A model generated the notes under the pieces. The model did not search any database, was not told the origin of the DNA, and saw only the letters and a program-made list of their open reading frames with translations. From positions 62,001 through 126,000 of the forward strand of contig CAKUBE010000002.1 of assembly GCA_934636715.1 (NCBI GenBank): a stretch of 64,000 bases of DNA, in the 5' to 3' direction. The translations under genes and the position numbers were made by a program. The stretch comes from an uncultured Arachnia sp. GTDB taxonomy: Bacteria > Actinomycetota > Actinomycetes > Propionibacteriales > Propionibacteriaceae. Positions 7,461-17,702 of this stretch are shown here, piece by piece; the first letter of the stretch is position 1; each line of letters begins with the position of its first letter.

Positions 7461-9605
7461 ATGACTGATCCGACAATCGAACCGGTGCGGCGCGAGTTGT
7501 TGATCCGTGCGGCGTTGCAGGTGCTCGACGGTGCTGGGGGTGCGCTGAGACGCGCCGAAGTCATGCGGCGGGTCGCCGATGCGGTTGAGCTCACCCCCTA
7601 CGAGTTGGCACCCTACGACGAGGGTGGGAAGCAGCCGCGTTGGGAGAATCACCTCGCATGGAGCAGCACCGACATGCGCGCTGCAGGGTGGATCGACAAG
7701 ACGTCCGCTGGATGGGTCCTCACGGAAGCGGGGAGGCGCGCGCTGTCAACCCATCCCGACGGGGCGGGGCTTGAGGAGGAGGCGACACAGGCCTACCGTC
7801 AAGTCCTCAACGCGCGGCGAGGAACTGCTGACCAGCAGCATTACCTAGCCACGCTTGAGGCGGCCCTAGAGTTCATCGAACCCGGACAGTGGACCAGCTA
7901 CTCAGACCTTGCCGCGATCGCCAACACCAACCCGCAGACTGTCGGCACGGCCATGAACGCGACGAAAGTCGACGGAGCCCACCGTGTCATCGGGAAGAAC
8001 GGGCGGCCTGTTGCCGGGTTCATGTGGAGTGATGACCGCGATGTGACGCAGCGGGAGGCCCTCGAGGCCGAGGGCGTGGAGTTCGACGCTTCGGGCGTGG
8101 CGAGTGAGGCGCAACACGTCCGAACCGAGGACTTTCGCGCGTTTCTCGAGGACGCCGGGGTCCTGGTGCCGCTGCCGAAGCGAGCATGGCTGGTGCGGGG
8201 AGCGTCGGTCGATGGCCATGACCTTATCCCGACCTGGCGCGTCGACGGGTTCACGTCACTCAGGGCAGCCAAGTTGCGTGAGGTCGATCCGGGCATCGGG
8301 CGGTCCGAGCTCCGCGATATCGTCAACGACGACTACTCCCAGACGTCCTATGCCGCAAAGGCGGCGAAGCTCGATGAGTTCCATGCCTTTTTGTCGCGCA
8401 TGCAGATCGGCGATGTCGTGTGCACCACCACCCAGGGCCACCTATACCTCGGCGTTATCACCGGTTCGGCGGAGTGCCTGAAGTCAGCGAATGGGTTGTC
8501 GAACCTGCGCCGTCCGGTGGAGTGGGTAGGCGGCGGCATTGACTACAGTGACCTGCCGGGCGAAGTCAAGGCTCGGCTCCAGGTCCAGTACGACGTCGTT
8601 GAGATGACCCAGCAGCTGGGCTCGTTGGAGAGGCTCCTCGCGTCCGCGGCCATCCCGGAGGCGGAGCCTGGCTCATTGATGCCCGCGGCGCTTGCCGCGC
8701 GGCCGGAACTGCGCCTTGTCGACGCGACGCGGGAGTTGGCTTACAAGCTTCACGTGGACCAGGGCTGGCTGGACGAGTGCATCGAGTTGTTGCGCGACCG
8801 CCCTCAGCTGATCTTCTACGGTCCCCCGGGTACAGGGAAGACCTACATTGCTCAGGCCCTCGCGACGCATGTCGCGGGGGACAACGTCAGGCTGGTCCAG
8901 TTCCATCCGGCCTACTCGTACGAGGACTTCTTCGAGGGATACCGCCCGGTGGAGGCCGGGGGCTTCGCGTTGAGGCCGGGTCCGTTGCGCAAGATCGTGG
9001 ATGCTGCCCGCGACAACCCGTCGGTTCCCTACGTGCTGATCATCGACGAGATCAACCGTGGCAACCTCGCGAAGATCTTCGGCGAGCTGTACTTCCTTCT
9101 CGAGTACCGCGACCAGCAGGTCGACCTGCTCTATGCCACTGGCGACGATGTTGGGTTCTCGCTACCCGAGAACGTCTTCATCGTCGGGACGATGAACACT
9201 GCCGACCGATCGATCGCCTTGGTTGATGCCGCCATGCGCCGTCGGTTCGCCTTCGTCCCTCTGCACCCATCGGAGGTGCCCACCCGCGATGTGCTTCGAC
9301 GTTGGTTGCGGTCTACCGAGCGTGACCTCGGTGTCGCAGACCTTCTCGACGAACTCAACCGGCGCATCGATGACCCTGATTTCAAGATCGGGCCGTCTTA
9401 CTTCATGCGTGCGGCGGTGCACTCGGAGCAGGGACTCGAGCGTGCGTGGCGGACGGCGATTCTGCCGCTGCTGGAGGAGCACCACTACGGCGACGGGGTG
9501 GACGTCCATCTCCGCTATGGCTTGGCGACGATCCGATCGCGGGTGGAGGCACAGTTCACCGCGTCCCAGGAGATGGCCGATGAGCAGCCCGCTGATCTTG
9601 CGTGA
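7461..9605 (+). CDS. mcrB: McrB-type AAA+ NTPase with Mrr_N, alkyltransferase-like and EVE/PUA-like sensor domains
   Basis: A 714-residue restriction motor. Residues about 5-95 resemble the Mrr N-terminal winged helix. Residues about 118-195 match the DNA-binding fold of O6-alkylguanine transferases: TSYSDLAAIA, then VGTAMNA and AHRVIGKNGR, with the catalytic PCHR cysteine replaced (GAHR near 172), as in alkyltransferase-like proteins. Residues about 225-395 look like an EVE/PUA-type modified-base reader. The motor has Walker A GPPGTGKT near 453, LIIDEINRGN, and the McrB hallmark NTADRSIALVDAAMRRRF. I chose the ATG eight bases after AAGGAG over the GTG just before it. It overlaps mcrC by 26 bases. 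It should recognise modified DNA and drive cleavage with McrC. Confidence 0.9.
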   Translation: MTDPTIEPVRRELLIRAALQVLDGAGGALRRAEVMRRVADAVELTPYELAPYDEGGKQPRWENHLAWSSTDMRAAGWIDKTSAGWVLTEAGRRALSTHPDGAGLEEEATQAYRQVLNARRGTADQQHYLATLEAALEFIEPGQWTSYSDLAAIANTNPQTVGTAMNATKVDGAHRVIGKNGRPVAGFMWSDDRDVTQREALEAEGVEFDASGVASEAQHVRTEDFRAFLEDAGVLVPLPKRAWLVRGASVDGHDLIPTWRVDGFTSLRAAKLREVDPGIGRSELRDIVNDDYSQTSYAAKAAKLDEFHAFLSRMQIGDVVCTTTQGHLYLGVITGSAECLKSANGLSNLRRPVEWVGGGIDYSDLPGEVKARLQVQYDVVEMTQQLGSLERLLASAAIPEAEPGSLMPAALAARPELRLVDATRELAYKLHVDQGWLDECIELLRDRPQLIFYGPPGTGKTYIAQALATHVAGDNVRLVQFHPAYSYEDFFEGYRPVEAGGFALRPGPLRKIVDAARDNPSVPYVLIIDEINRGNLAKIFGELYFLLEYRDQQVDLLYATGDDVGFSLPENVFIVGTMNTADRSIALVDAAMRRRFAFVPLHPSEVPTRDVLRRWLRSTERDLGVADLLDELNRRIDDPDFKIGPSYFMRAAVHSEQGLERAWRTAILPLLEEHHYGDGVDVHLRYGLATIRSRVEAQFTASQEMADEQPADLA

Positions 9606-10809
9606 GGGAGACGCGGCGAGGCTCGTCCATCTGCCTCCCGATGTAGCGGACGCGCTCGCGGCCTCCCGGATCGTCCAGGTGGTGCGAACAGAACGTGCCA
9701 ATTGGTGGGAGGCGTCCGCGCTGAAGCACATCGGCGTCGTGAACGTCGGAGGGCAGCAGATAGTCATCGAGCCGAAGGTCGAGATGAACCGGCTCGTATT
9801 CCTCATGGGCTACGCGCGGAACCCCACGTTCTGGCGTGACGATCGCGTGTGCCTGGAAGCAGATTCGAACCTCTCGGAGGCGCTCGCGGATGCTTTCCTA
9901 CGCCTGACGAGGGCAGCAGTAGGTCAGGGCCTATTGAAGGGCTACCAGGTGACCGAGGAGTCTCTGCCGGTGCTACGTGGGCGCATTCGTGAGGCCGATC
10001 AGCTTCGTCGGCGCTGGGGCCGGAACCTTCCGTTGGAGGTTCGCTATGACGAGTTCACCGTGGACATCCCGGAGAACCAGCTGCTGCTTGCGGCTGTCGT
10101 GAGGCTCCTTCGGACGCCCGGACTAGGCTCGCGTCATCGCGCTGCGCTGCAACGCGTGCGCACGCAGTTCGTCGACGTGGCGCTGCCGACGGCGGGTGTG
10201 CTGCCGACTTGGGCGCCGACCCGCCTGAACGTGCGCTACCAGCCGGCTCTGGAGCTGGCGGAGCTGATTTTGAAGGGCCGTTCCTTTGAGCAGCGAGTTG
10301 GCGGCCTTCTCGTCACTGGCTACCTGTTCAACATGGCGACGATCTTCGAGGACTTCGTCGTTGTGGCTCTGGCCGAGGCCCTGAAGCCCTACGGCGGCCG
10401 CACGCGCCGGTATGACACCTACCTCGATGAGGCCGAACAGGTGCGGATGAAGCTGGACTTCGTCTGGCTCGTTGATGACCGACCGGTCATCGTGGCGGAT
10501 GCCAAGTACAAGGCGGAGAAGCCCAGTGGCTTCCCCAACGCAGACCTCTACCAACTGCTTGCCTACTGCACTGTCTTGGGGCTCGACTCCGGGCATCTCG
10601 TCTACGCGAAGGGCAACGCTGACGCTCACGAGCACGTCGTCTGCGGGTCGGGGATTCGGCTCGTCGCGCATGCCCTTGACCTCACGCTCGCGCCGATCGA
10701 CTTGTTGGCCTCTGTTCGTGAACTCGCCCGTCGGCTCGTAGTCGGGTCACGAATGATGCGAGGTGAGCCGCTCGGCCGCTTCTTTGTGGACGCCATCGGC
10801 GTTACCTAA
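9580..10809 (+). CDS. mcrC: McrC-type endonuclease subunit
   Basis: A 409-residue partner of the preceding McrB. The N-terminal part carries the McrC beta-rich region with the conserved IVIEPKV stretch, which contacts McrB. The C-terminal nuclease is a PD-(D/E)XK fold: acidic residue in MKLDFVWLV, then VIVADAKYK with the Asp-x-Lys core. The start ATG lies inside the end of mcrB, so the two are translationally coupled. The pair forms a type IV (modification-dependent) restriction system that cuts foreign DNA carrying modified bases. No residues look damaged. Confidence 0.9.
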   Translation: MSSPLILREGDAARLVHLPPDVADALAASRIVQVVRTERANWWEASALKHIGVVNVGGQQIVIEPKVEMNRLVFLMGYARNPTFWRDDRVCLEADSNLSEALADAFLRLTRAAVGQGLLKGYQVTEESLPVLRGRIREADQLRRRWGRNLPLEVRYDEFTVDIPENQLLLAAVVRLLRTPGLGSRHRAALQRVRTQFVDVALPTAGVLPTWAPTRLNVRYQPALELAELILKGRSFEQRVGGLLVTGYLFNMATIFEDFVVVALAEALKPYGGRTRRYDTYLDEAEQVRMKLDFVWLVDDRPVIVADAKYKAEKPSGFPNADLYQLLAYCTVLGLDSGHLVYAKGNADAHEHVVCGSGIRLVAHALDLTLAPIDLLASVRELARRLVVGSRMMRGEPLGRFFVDAIGVT

Positions 10810-10870
10810 TCGTTACTAGAATCGGGTACTTGTTATCGTAAGAGCTCTTCCTGAATTGAACATGCGCCTC

Positions 10871-10876
10871 TATAAT
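10871..10876 (+). promoter_or_regulatory. Consensus -10 box, leaderless promoter
   Basis: A perfect TATAAT lies seven bases before the ATG of the DUF222/HNH gene, within a local AT-rich patch that is unusual for this genome. Transcription would start at or next to the ATG. Confidence 0.55.
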
Positions 10877-10883
10877 AGAACTC

Positions 10884-12308
10884 ATGAGCGATCAGATGGT
10901 TCGGGATCTAGGACAGCGGTACCTCGCCGCCGCCTGGGAAACTAGCCACACGCTCACCACGGTCGAGAACCCTCACCAGGAGTTGGACGAACTGCTGATC
11001 GCGGTCGAGGAACACCTCGACCAACTCACCGGACTCCGCCTTCAACTGTTACAGGAAGCCTGGGCGTTGGGTGCGGGCAGCGTGTTGGACCGGGAGAAGG
11101 CATCGACGCGCACCACCACCGCACAGGCCACCGCGGCGCTGAAATTCGCCCTCGACCTCGAAGACCGGTTCGGTCTGGTGGGACGGGCCCTGTCGGATGG
11201 GGTCGTGTCGTTGGCGCAGGCCGAGGCCATCGTCGCAGGGCTGAAGAAACTCCCCTACACGCTGACCCGTAGTGATCTCGACACCGCCCAGGCCACTGCT
11301 CTCGGCTACGCCGACGCCCTCGGCCCGTCCGAGCTACGCACATTGGCGTCGCGGATGGCCGAGGTCATCGACCCCGTCGGAGCCGAACAGGCAGAGGCAG
11401 ACCGGCTGACCCGGGAGGAACGCCTAGCCCGGAACGGCAGGTTCCTGAAGCTCCGCCCCGACTATCACGGCTCGATGACGATCACCGGACGCCTCCCGGT
11501 CGCTGATGGTGCACTGCTGGCCGCGCAGGTCGAGGCGTTGATGCCACCACTCTCGTCCTACCGAGACACCAACGAACTGCCCGGCCCCGAAGCGCGACGC
11601 GCGGACGCGCTCGTCCTCCTCACCCAACTCGCCGCCGACGCCGGGACCGTGCCCGCGCACGGGATGGACCGGCCCCAGGTGAAGATCACCATCCCGCTGA
11701 CCACACTCACCGAAGGCGTGGGACCCGCCGCCGTCGTGGACGGCGGGCTGCCGGTATCGGCAGGTGAGGCCCGCCGGCTGGCCTGCGACGCCGACATCAT
11801 CCCCATCGTCCTCGGAGCGAAGTCAGAGATCCTCGACATCGGCCGCTCCCAGAGATTGTTCGCCAAAGGCCTCCGCACCGCACTCACGATCCGCGACCAG
11901 GGCTGCGCATTCCCCCACTGCGACGCGCCTGCGGCCGCGTGTGAAGGACACCACATCATCCCCTGGCACCACGGCGGCGAAACCAAGCTCTCGAACGGCG
12001 TCCTCCTCTGCCCCTGGCACCATCGCCTCGTCGAACCAGACCCCGGACAGTCCGAGCACTCGCAATGGCAAGTTCATCTCGATGAAGAGACGGGGAGGCC
12101 GTGGTTCACCCCACCCCGACACGTCGATCCCGCCCGGAGACCGAGGCAGCATCGTCGGTTCGTGCTCGCCGACATCACCCTCCACGAACCCGACCGGCCG
12201 CCAACCCCCACCAGCAAGGGACCCGTCTGCCCACGCGACGGCGTCGGCCCATGCCCCCACACGACACCAGCACCGGAGAAGCCGAACCCCTGGCACGCTC
12301 AGTGCTGA
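10884..12308 (+). CDS. DUF222 / HNH endonuclease domain protein (13E12 repeat family)
   Basis: A 474-residue member of the 13E12 family, which is widespread and often multi-copy in actinobacteria. A long helical DUF222 region (about residues 30-320) is followed by an HNH nuclease core: CAFPHCDAPAAACEGHHIIPW, near residue 355, then NGVLLCPWHHRLVE. The paired cysteines and histidines needed for the zinc/metal site are present. The family is thought to be tied to mobile DNA, but its function is unproven. It is transcribed from its own TATAAT promoter and converges on the cobalamin-regulated locus, whose last gene ends 26 bases away. The C-terminal 80 residues are proline-rich and probably unstructured. 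Confidence 0.88.
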   Translation: MSDQMVRDLGQRYLAAAWETSHTLTTVENPHQELDELLIAVEEHLDQLTGLRLQLLQEAWALGAGSVLDREKASTRTTTAQATAALKFALDLEDRFGLVGRALSDGVVSLAQAEAIVAGLKKLPYTLTRSDLDTAQATALGYADALGPSELRTLASRMAEVIDPVGAEQAEADRLTREERLARNGRFLKLRPDYHGSMTITGRLPVADGALLAAQVEALMPPLSSYRDTNELPGPEARRADALVLLTQLAADAGTVPAHGMDRPQVKITIPLTTLTEGVGPAAVVDGGLPVSAGEARRLACDADIIPIVLGAKSEILDIGRSQRLFAKGLRTALTIRDQGCAFPHCDAPAAACEGHHIIPWHHGGETKLSNGVLLCPWHHRLVEPDPGQSEHSQWQVHLDEETGRPWFTPPRHVDPARRPRQHRRFVLADITLHEPDRPPTPTSKGPVCPRDGVGPCPHTTPAPEKPNPWHAQC

Positions 12309-12334
12309 AGCCCGAGGTGCCGACAGTCCCGTCC

Positions 12335-13320
12335 TCAGCCGGGGGCGAAGGTGGCGCGGCGGTTGGTGCGGCGGAGGATTCGCAGGAGCGGGCGGCCGAC
12401 GATGGCGAGCGTCACGATCGTCGTGATCGACCGGCCGAGATTCCAGCCCATCGCCGTCGCCGCGTTCCACAGCAGGAAGCGGTGCAGATTCTCCAGGATC
12501 GGAGCGCCGGCGACGTAGCTCAGCTCCGTCGCGAGCCCGAGGTTGAACGGCCAGAACGACATGTCGACCAGCGCTCCGTAGAGCGTCGTGGCCACCGCGC
12601 CGTAGGCGCCGAGCAGCGCGATCTCCGCCCAGCTGCCGTGCGCCGGCCGGGACCTGGGCCCGGCCCGATGGCCGCCGGGCAGGCACCCCGCGCCCATTCC
12701 GACGAACGACGCCGCCATCATCTGGAAGGGCAGCCACGGTCCCACGCCGCCGGTCAGCAGCGACGACGTCATCAACGTCGTGCTGCCGAGCAGGAAACCG
12801 AACGTCGGCCCGAACACCCGCCCGCCGAGGATCAGCGGGATGAAGACGAACTCGATACCGGCCGTGCCCGCGCCCAACGGCCGCGACAGCGCGCCCAGCG
12901 CGGAGAGCACGCCGAGCATCGCCAACGTCTTCGGGTCGATCGTGCCCCTGCTGAGCTGGGACACGACGATGCCGATCACGATCGGCAGCAGCACCGCGAA
13001 GATGAACGGCGCCAACGCGTTGCCGTCCAGCGCCGCCGACGGCGCCACCAGCAACGGCCAGAAGAACGACAGGAACGCGACGACGACCGCGAGCCCGAGC
13101 ATGAGACCGGAGGTCCAGTCCATGCGTTGCCTGCTGGGGTCGGGTCCATTCGTTTCGACACGGACGCGCGGCTTCGCCTTGCGGCCCGGCTCAACGAGCG
13201 GTTCGGGGTCGGGTCCATTCGTTTCGACACGGTCCGGGCGCTTCGCGCCGGGGACCGGCTCAAGGAGCGGTTCTCGGACCGGCTCACGCGGCGGTACGGC
13301 CGGCTCGAGGTCTCGCGGGT

Positions 13321-13324
<4 letters not shown>
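12335..13324 (-). CDS. ECF transporter S component, cobalamin-linked (CbrT-like)
   Basis: A 329-residue membrane protein, last gene of the riboswitch-controlled operon. From MDWTSGLMLGL (about residue 67) onward it has about six hydrophobic segments like ECF substrate-binding components, including SRPLGAGTAGIEFVFIP, close to the pattern in the paralogue at 24118-25005. The ATG at 13324 overlaps the stop of the ATPase gene (ATGA), so translation should start there. The first ~65 residues are then hydrophilic and contain RVETNGPDP twice, encoded by two tandem copies of an interspersed repeat. Cobalamin or a precursor as substrate is inferred from the riboswitch and neighbours. An internal ATG (MDWTSG) at about 13123 is the alternative start. 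Confidence 0.75.
13136..13275 (-). repeat. Tandem pair of interspersed palindromic repeats, in frame
   Basis: Two copies with a 69-base period (23 codons, so frame is kept). Each reads GGGGTCGGGTCCATTCG, then TTTCGACACGG, a CTTCG core and GGCTCAACGAGCGG or GGCTCAAGGAGCGG. They lie between the coupled start codon and the first membrane segment of the S component. Confidence 0.8.
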
Positions 13325-14936
<1,612 letters not shown>

Positions 14937-14940
<4 letters not shown>

Positions 14941-16112
14941 TCAGCGGTCCTGGAGGGAGGGGTGGCAACCCCCGGGAGCGCGAAGAACAGCGCGCTGACC
15001 AGGGCGAGCGGGGGGAGGACGGGGGGCCGGAACGGCGTCACGGGCGGGTTCAGGAGCTCCGGCGAGCCGAACTCCGAGGCGAGGAAGAAGACGACCGCGA
15101 GGCCGGCCAAGCCGCACGCCACCGTGACGTACTCGGGCCCGTCCCACGGCGCGGGCCGGTACCGGGTGACGCCCAGCTGTCGGCCGGAGGAGCGCATGCC
15201 CCACGCCGTCAGCGCGATCCCCAGGCCGACGAGGGCGACGGCGAGGACGGCCGGCCCGCGGAGGCCCAGCATGCCGTTCATCCGGGCGGGGACGCCGAGC
15301 AGCACGTAGATGCCGAGCGTGACGCAGAGCAGCGCGCCGAGCAGCGGCCAGGTGCCACGACGGCGCTCGTTCGGCACGCGCGTCCGGCCGTAGCCGCGGG
15401 CCTCCATCGACGTCGCCAACTGGAGCGAGGACTCGACGCTGTCCTCGATCACGGGAATGAGCGTCGCGGGCACCGCGGCGAGCCCGCGCCGTCGGCCGCC
15501 CCGGAGCCGCTGACCGCGCCGCACGCGGTGCAGCGACCCGATCAGCTGGGGGATCAGCGACAGCGCGATGACCACCGCCGTCGAGATGTCGCGGAGGCCG
15601 GCGGGCACGGACTTCAGCGCCGTGCGCGGGTTGGCCAGGGAGTTGGCAGCGCCCACGCAGAGCAGCATCGCCGCGAGCCGGATGGCGTCGAAGAGCGCGA
15701 ACATGAACCCGTCGACCGTCACCGGGCCGCCGAGCCGGATCCCCGCCGCCCACGCGGGGAGCTGGACGGAGGGGAGGGTGAAGAGCACCTCCCCGGTGCG
15801 CGTGCCGCCGATGGTGATCTGGAAGAACATCCGCATGACGACGATGAACAGCGCGAGGAAGAGGTAGACCTTGAGCGAGCGCGCCCACGGGGTGTCCGGC
15901 CGCCGGAGGACGACGACGGCGACCATCGCGGCCGCGATCAGCCCGATGACGAGCGGGTTCGCGGTGAGGCTCACCGCCGCGCTGGCGCTCAGCGCCCACG
16001 CCCACCACGCCCAGGGGTGCACGAACCTCAGCCCCCGCGGCTGTTCTGCCGCGGGGGCTGAGGCCTCGGGCGCGCCGTCGACGACGGCGACCCTGGGCAG
16101 GAGGCGGGGCAT
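14937..16112 (-). CDS. ECF transporter T component (EcfT, CbrV-like)
   Basis: A 391-residue membrane protein. The EcfT hallmark MEARGYG, the coupling-helix motif that docks on the ATPases, is present, preceded by a weaker arginine-glycine-rich first motif (QRLRGGRRRG). Several hydrophobic stretches flank these motifs and further ones follow. It starts 20 bases after the DUF4430-like gene and overlaps the ATPase gene by ATGA. Together with the double ATPase and the S component it makes a complete, apparently functional ECF importer under the downstream riboswitch. Confidence 0.88.
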
Positions 16113-16132
16113 GGACGGGGGTACGGGAGGCG

Positions 16133-16855
16133 TCAGCGGCCGCCGACGGCGCCGCCCTTGCCGGACCTCTTCCGTCCGACGAACACCGCGACGGCGACCG
16201 CTCCCAGGATCACGATGCCGAGGACGATCGGCAGCGTCCGCGAGTTGGCGTTGTCTGCGGGCTGCTCGGCGGGGGCGGTGGTGGGGGTGTCGGTCGCCGT
16301 CGGGGACGAGGTGGGGGCCGCGGCCGCGCCGGTCACGGCCAGGTCCTGGACCGTGATGCCCTCGGGGGCCGCGACCTCGGCGCCGTCCTTGACGATCTTC
16401 AGGTACGGCGGGGTGCAGCCCTCCTCGTCGGCCTTGTTGTAGCACCAGGCCTCGATCGTGCCGGGCTTCGGCTTGTTCTCGTCGGCGCCGGTCTGCGCGT
16501 AGACGTACTCGGTGCCTGCAGCGCCCTGGTAGTAGTTCCAGTACTGGCCGTTGAAGGTGGCCGGGCACGTGGCCGGGTGGCCGCCGATGGAGCAGAGGAA
16601 GTTGGAGCCGTCGCGGCCCAGCTCGAGGCCGGCGGCGACGAGCGCGTCGGTGCCGGTGGCGGGGGTGTCGACGCATTCGTTGGCGAGCACCTCGTCGGTG
16701 TCGGTGACGACGAGCAGCCACACCTTGTCGGCGCCGAGGCAGGCGCCGACGGCGTTGTCGTCCTCGGCGTGCGCGGCCAGCGGCGAGACGATGGCGGTCA
16801 GGGCCAGCGCGAGCGCGAGCGCGCCGAGCAACGGGAGAAGGATCCGGCGGAGCAT
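16133..16855 (-). CDS. Membrane-anchored DUF4430-like (transcobalamin beta-domain-like) protein
   Basis: A 240-residue exported protein: signal peptide ending near AAHA, a globular domain, a Ser/Thr/Pro-rich linker (residues ~165-200) and one C-terminal membrane helix with a basic tail (GRKRSGKGG). The globular part shows the DUF4430 pattern: TGTDALVAAG, then FLCSIGG, then YWNYYQG and a final GTIEAWCY. DUF4430 is the family of the beta domain of human transcobalamin and intrinsic factor, which helps hold B12. It is the first gene after riboswitch 2 and precedes the ECF genes, so a surface B12-capture role is likely but inferred from context and pattern. Conserved cysteines suggest disulfides. 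Confidence 0.75.
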   Translation of the reverse strand: MLRRILLPLLGALALALALTAIVSPLAAHAEDDNAVGACLGADKVWLLVVTDTDEVLANECVDTPATGTDALVAAGLELGRDGSNFLCSIGGHPATCPATFNGQYWNYYQGAAGTEYVYAQTGADENKPKPGTIEAWCYNKADEEGCTPPYLKIVKDGAEVAAPEGITVQDLAVTGAAAAPTSSPTATDTPTTAPAEQPADNANSRTLPIVLGIVILGAVAVAVFVGRKRSGKGGAVGGR

Positions 16856-16914
16856 GGGGCACCTCTCGGCTATCGGACCACGAAAGGATGGTCCGAAATG
16901 CCCGTTCGGCCCTG

Positions 16915-17045
16915 CCCTCCCGTAGACCTCGACGGGTTGAAAGGTCTGCCGCGTTCGGTGCTCCGGCTAGGCCCTGAGAAGGGCGTTCACGGTTGCGGGT
17001 CAGCCCTGGAATCTCACCAGGTTCCCCTCGCGCGAGCTATCCGCA
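16915..17045 (-). promoter_or_regulatory. Cobalamin riboswitch 2
   Basis: On the minus strand the B12-riboswitch core is clear: GGGAACCTGGTGAGATTCC, then GGGCTGACCCGCAACCGTGA, and downstream the B12-box-like AGCCGGAGCACCGAACGC. A small hairpin (GGACCA/TGGTCC) follows between the aptamer and the ATG of the 240-residue DUF4430-like gene and may take part in the expression switch. It splits the locus into two transcription units, or adds a second control point inside one long transcript. Confidence 0.92.
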
Positions 17046-17062
17046 CCCTATCAAACCGACGG

Positions 17063-17698
17063 TCAACGGCCGCCGATCTCTCCGCCGCTCCGGCGGCGGG
17101 TCCGCTGCCAGACGACGAGCCCGGCGAACGCGACGACGATGACCGCGACCGTGACGATGACCCCCCAGGGGGTGGCGCTGGGCACCTCGACCCTCAGGTT
17201 GGTCGTCACGGGCAGGTCGACGGTCTCTGCGCCGGAGGGCGTGGCCACCTCCGCGCCGCCCTGGACGATCCGCAGGTGCGGGGGAGCGCAGTCCTTCTCC
17301 GCCGTCGTGTAGCACCACGCCTCGATGCTGCCGGGCTTCGGCTGGAACTGGCTGGCGCCGAGGTCGGAGTAGACGTACTCCGCGCCGGGCCCTCCGTGGT
17401 AGTAGGCCCAGTACGCGCCCGTGAACGTCCGCGGACACTGCGCCGGGTGCTCCGACAGCGTGCAGACGAGTCGCCCCGTGCCGAACTGGATCTCCATCCC
17501 GCCCGCGGCCAGCGCCTCCTCGCCGGTGCCGGGTGTGCCGACGCACTGGTTGGCGAGCGCCTCGCCCGTCTCGGTCGTGACGAGCAGCCACACCTTGCCG
17601 GAGGCCAGGCAGTCGCCGATCTGGGTGCCGCCGTCGGCGCGCGCGGAGGCCGGGACGAGTCCCAGTGCGAGCGCGAGAAGGAGCGCGAGGATTCTCAT
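17063..17698 (-). CDS. Membrane-anchored DUF4430-like (transcobalamin beta-domain-like) protein
   Basis: A 211-residue close relative of the 240-residue protein downstream: signal peptide ending near SARA, then CLASGKVWLLVTTETGEALANQC, and the DUF4430 pattern EEALAAGG, LVCTLSEHP, YWAYYHGGPG and GSIEAWCY. A membrane helix near residues 183-203 and a basic tail anchor it. It starts four bases after the toroid-protein stop, so alpha-like and beta-like partners are translated together as separate chains, unlike vertebrate transcobalamin where both domains are fused. Binding of cobalamin is inferred, not shown. Confidence 0.75.
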   Translation of the reverse strand: MRILALLLALALGLVPASARADGGTQIGDCLASGKVWLLVTTETGEALANQCVGTPGTGEEALAAGGMEIQFGTGRLVCTLSEHPAQCPRTFTGAYWAYYHGGPGAEYVYSDLGASQFQPKPGSIEAWCYTTAEKDCAPPHLRIVQGGAEVATPSGAETVDLPVTTNLRVEVPSATPWGVIVTVAVIVVAFAGLVVWQRTRRRSGGEIGGR

Positions 17699-17702
17699 GC
17701 GG

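Noticed and set aside
13136..13275. Repeats as a CRISPR array
   Set aside because: Only two copies, directly abutting without spacers, and the same words occur elsewhere as isolated palindromes.
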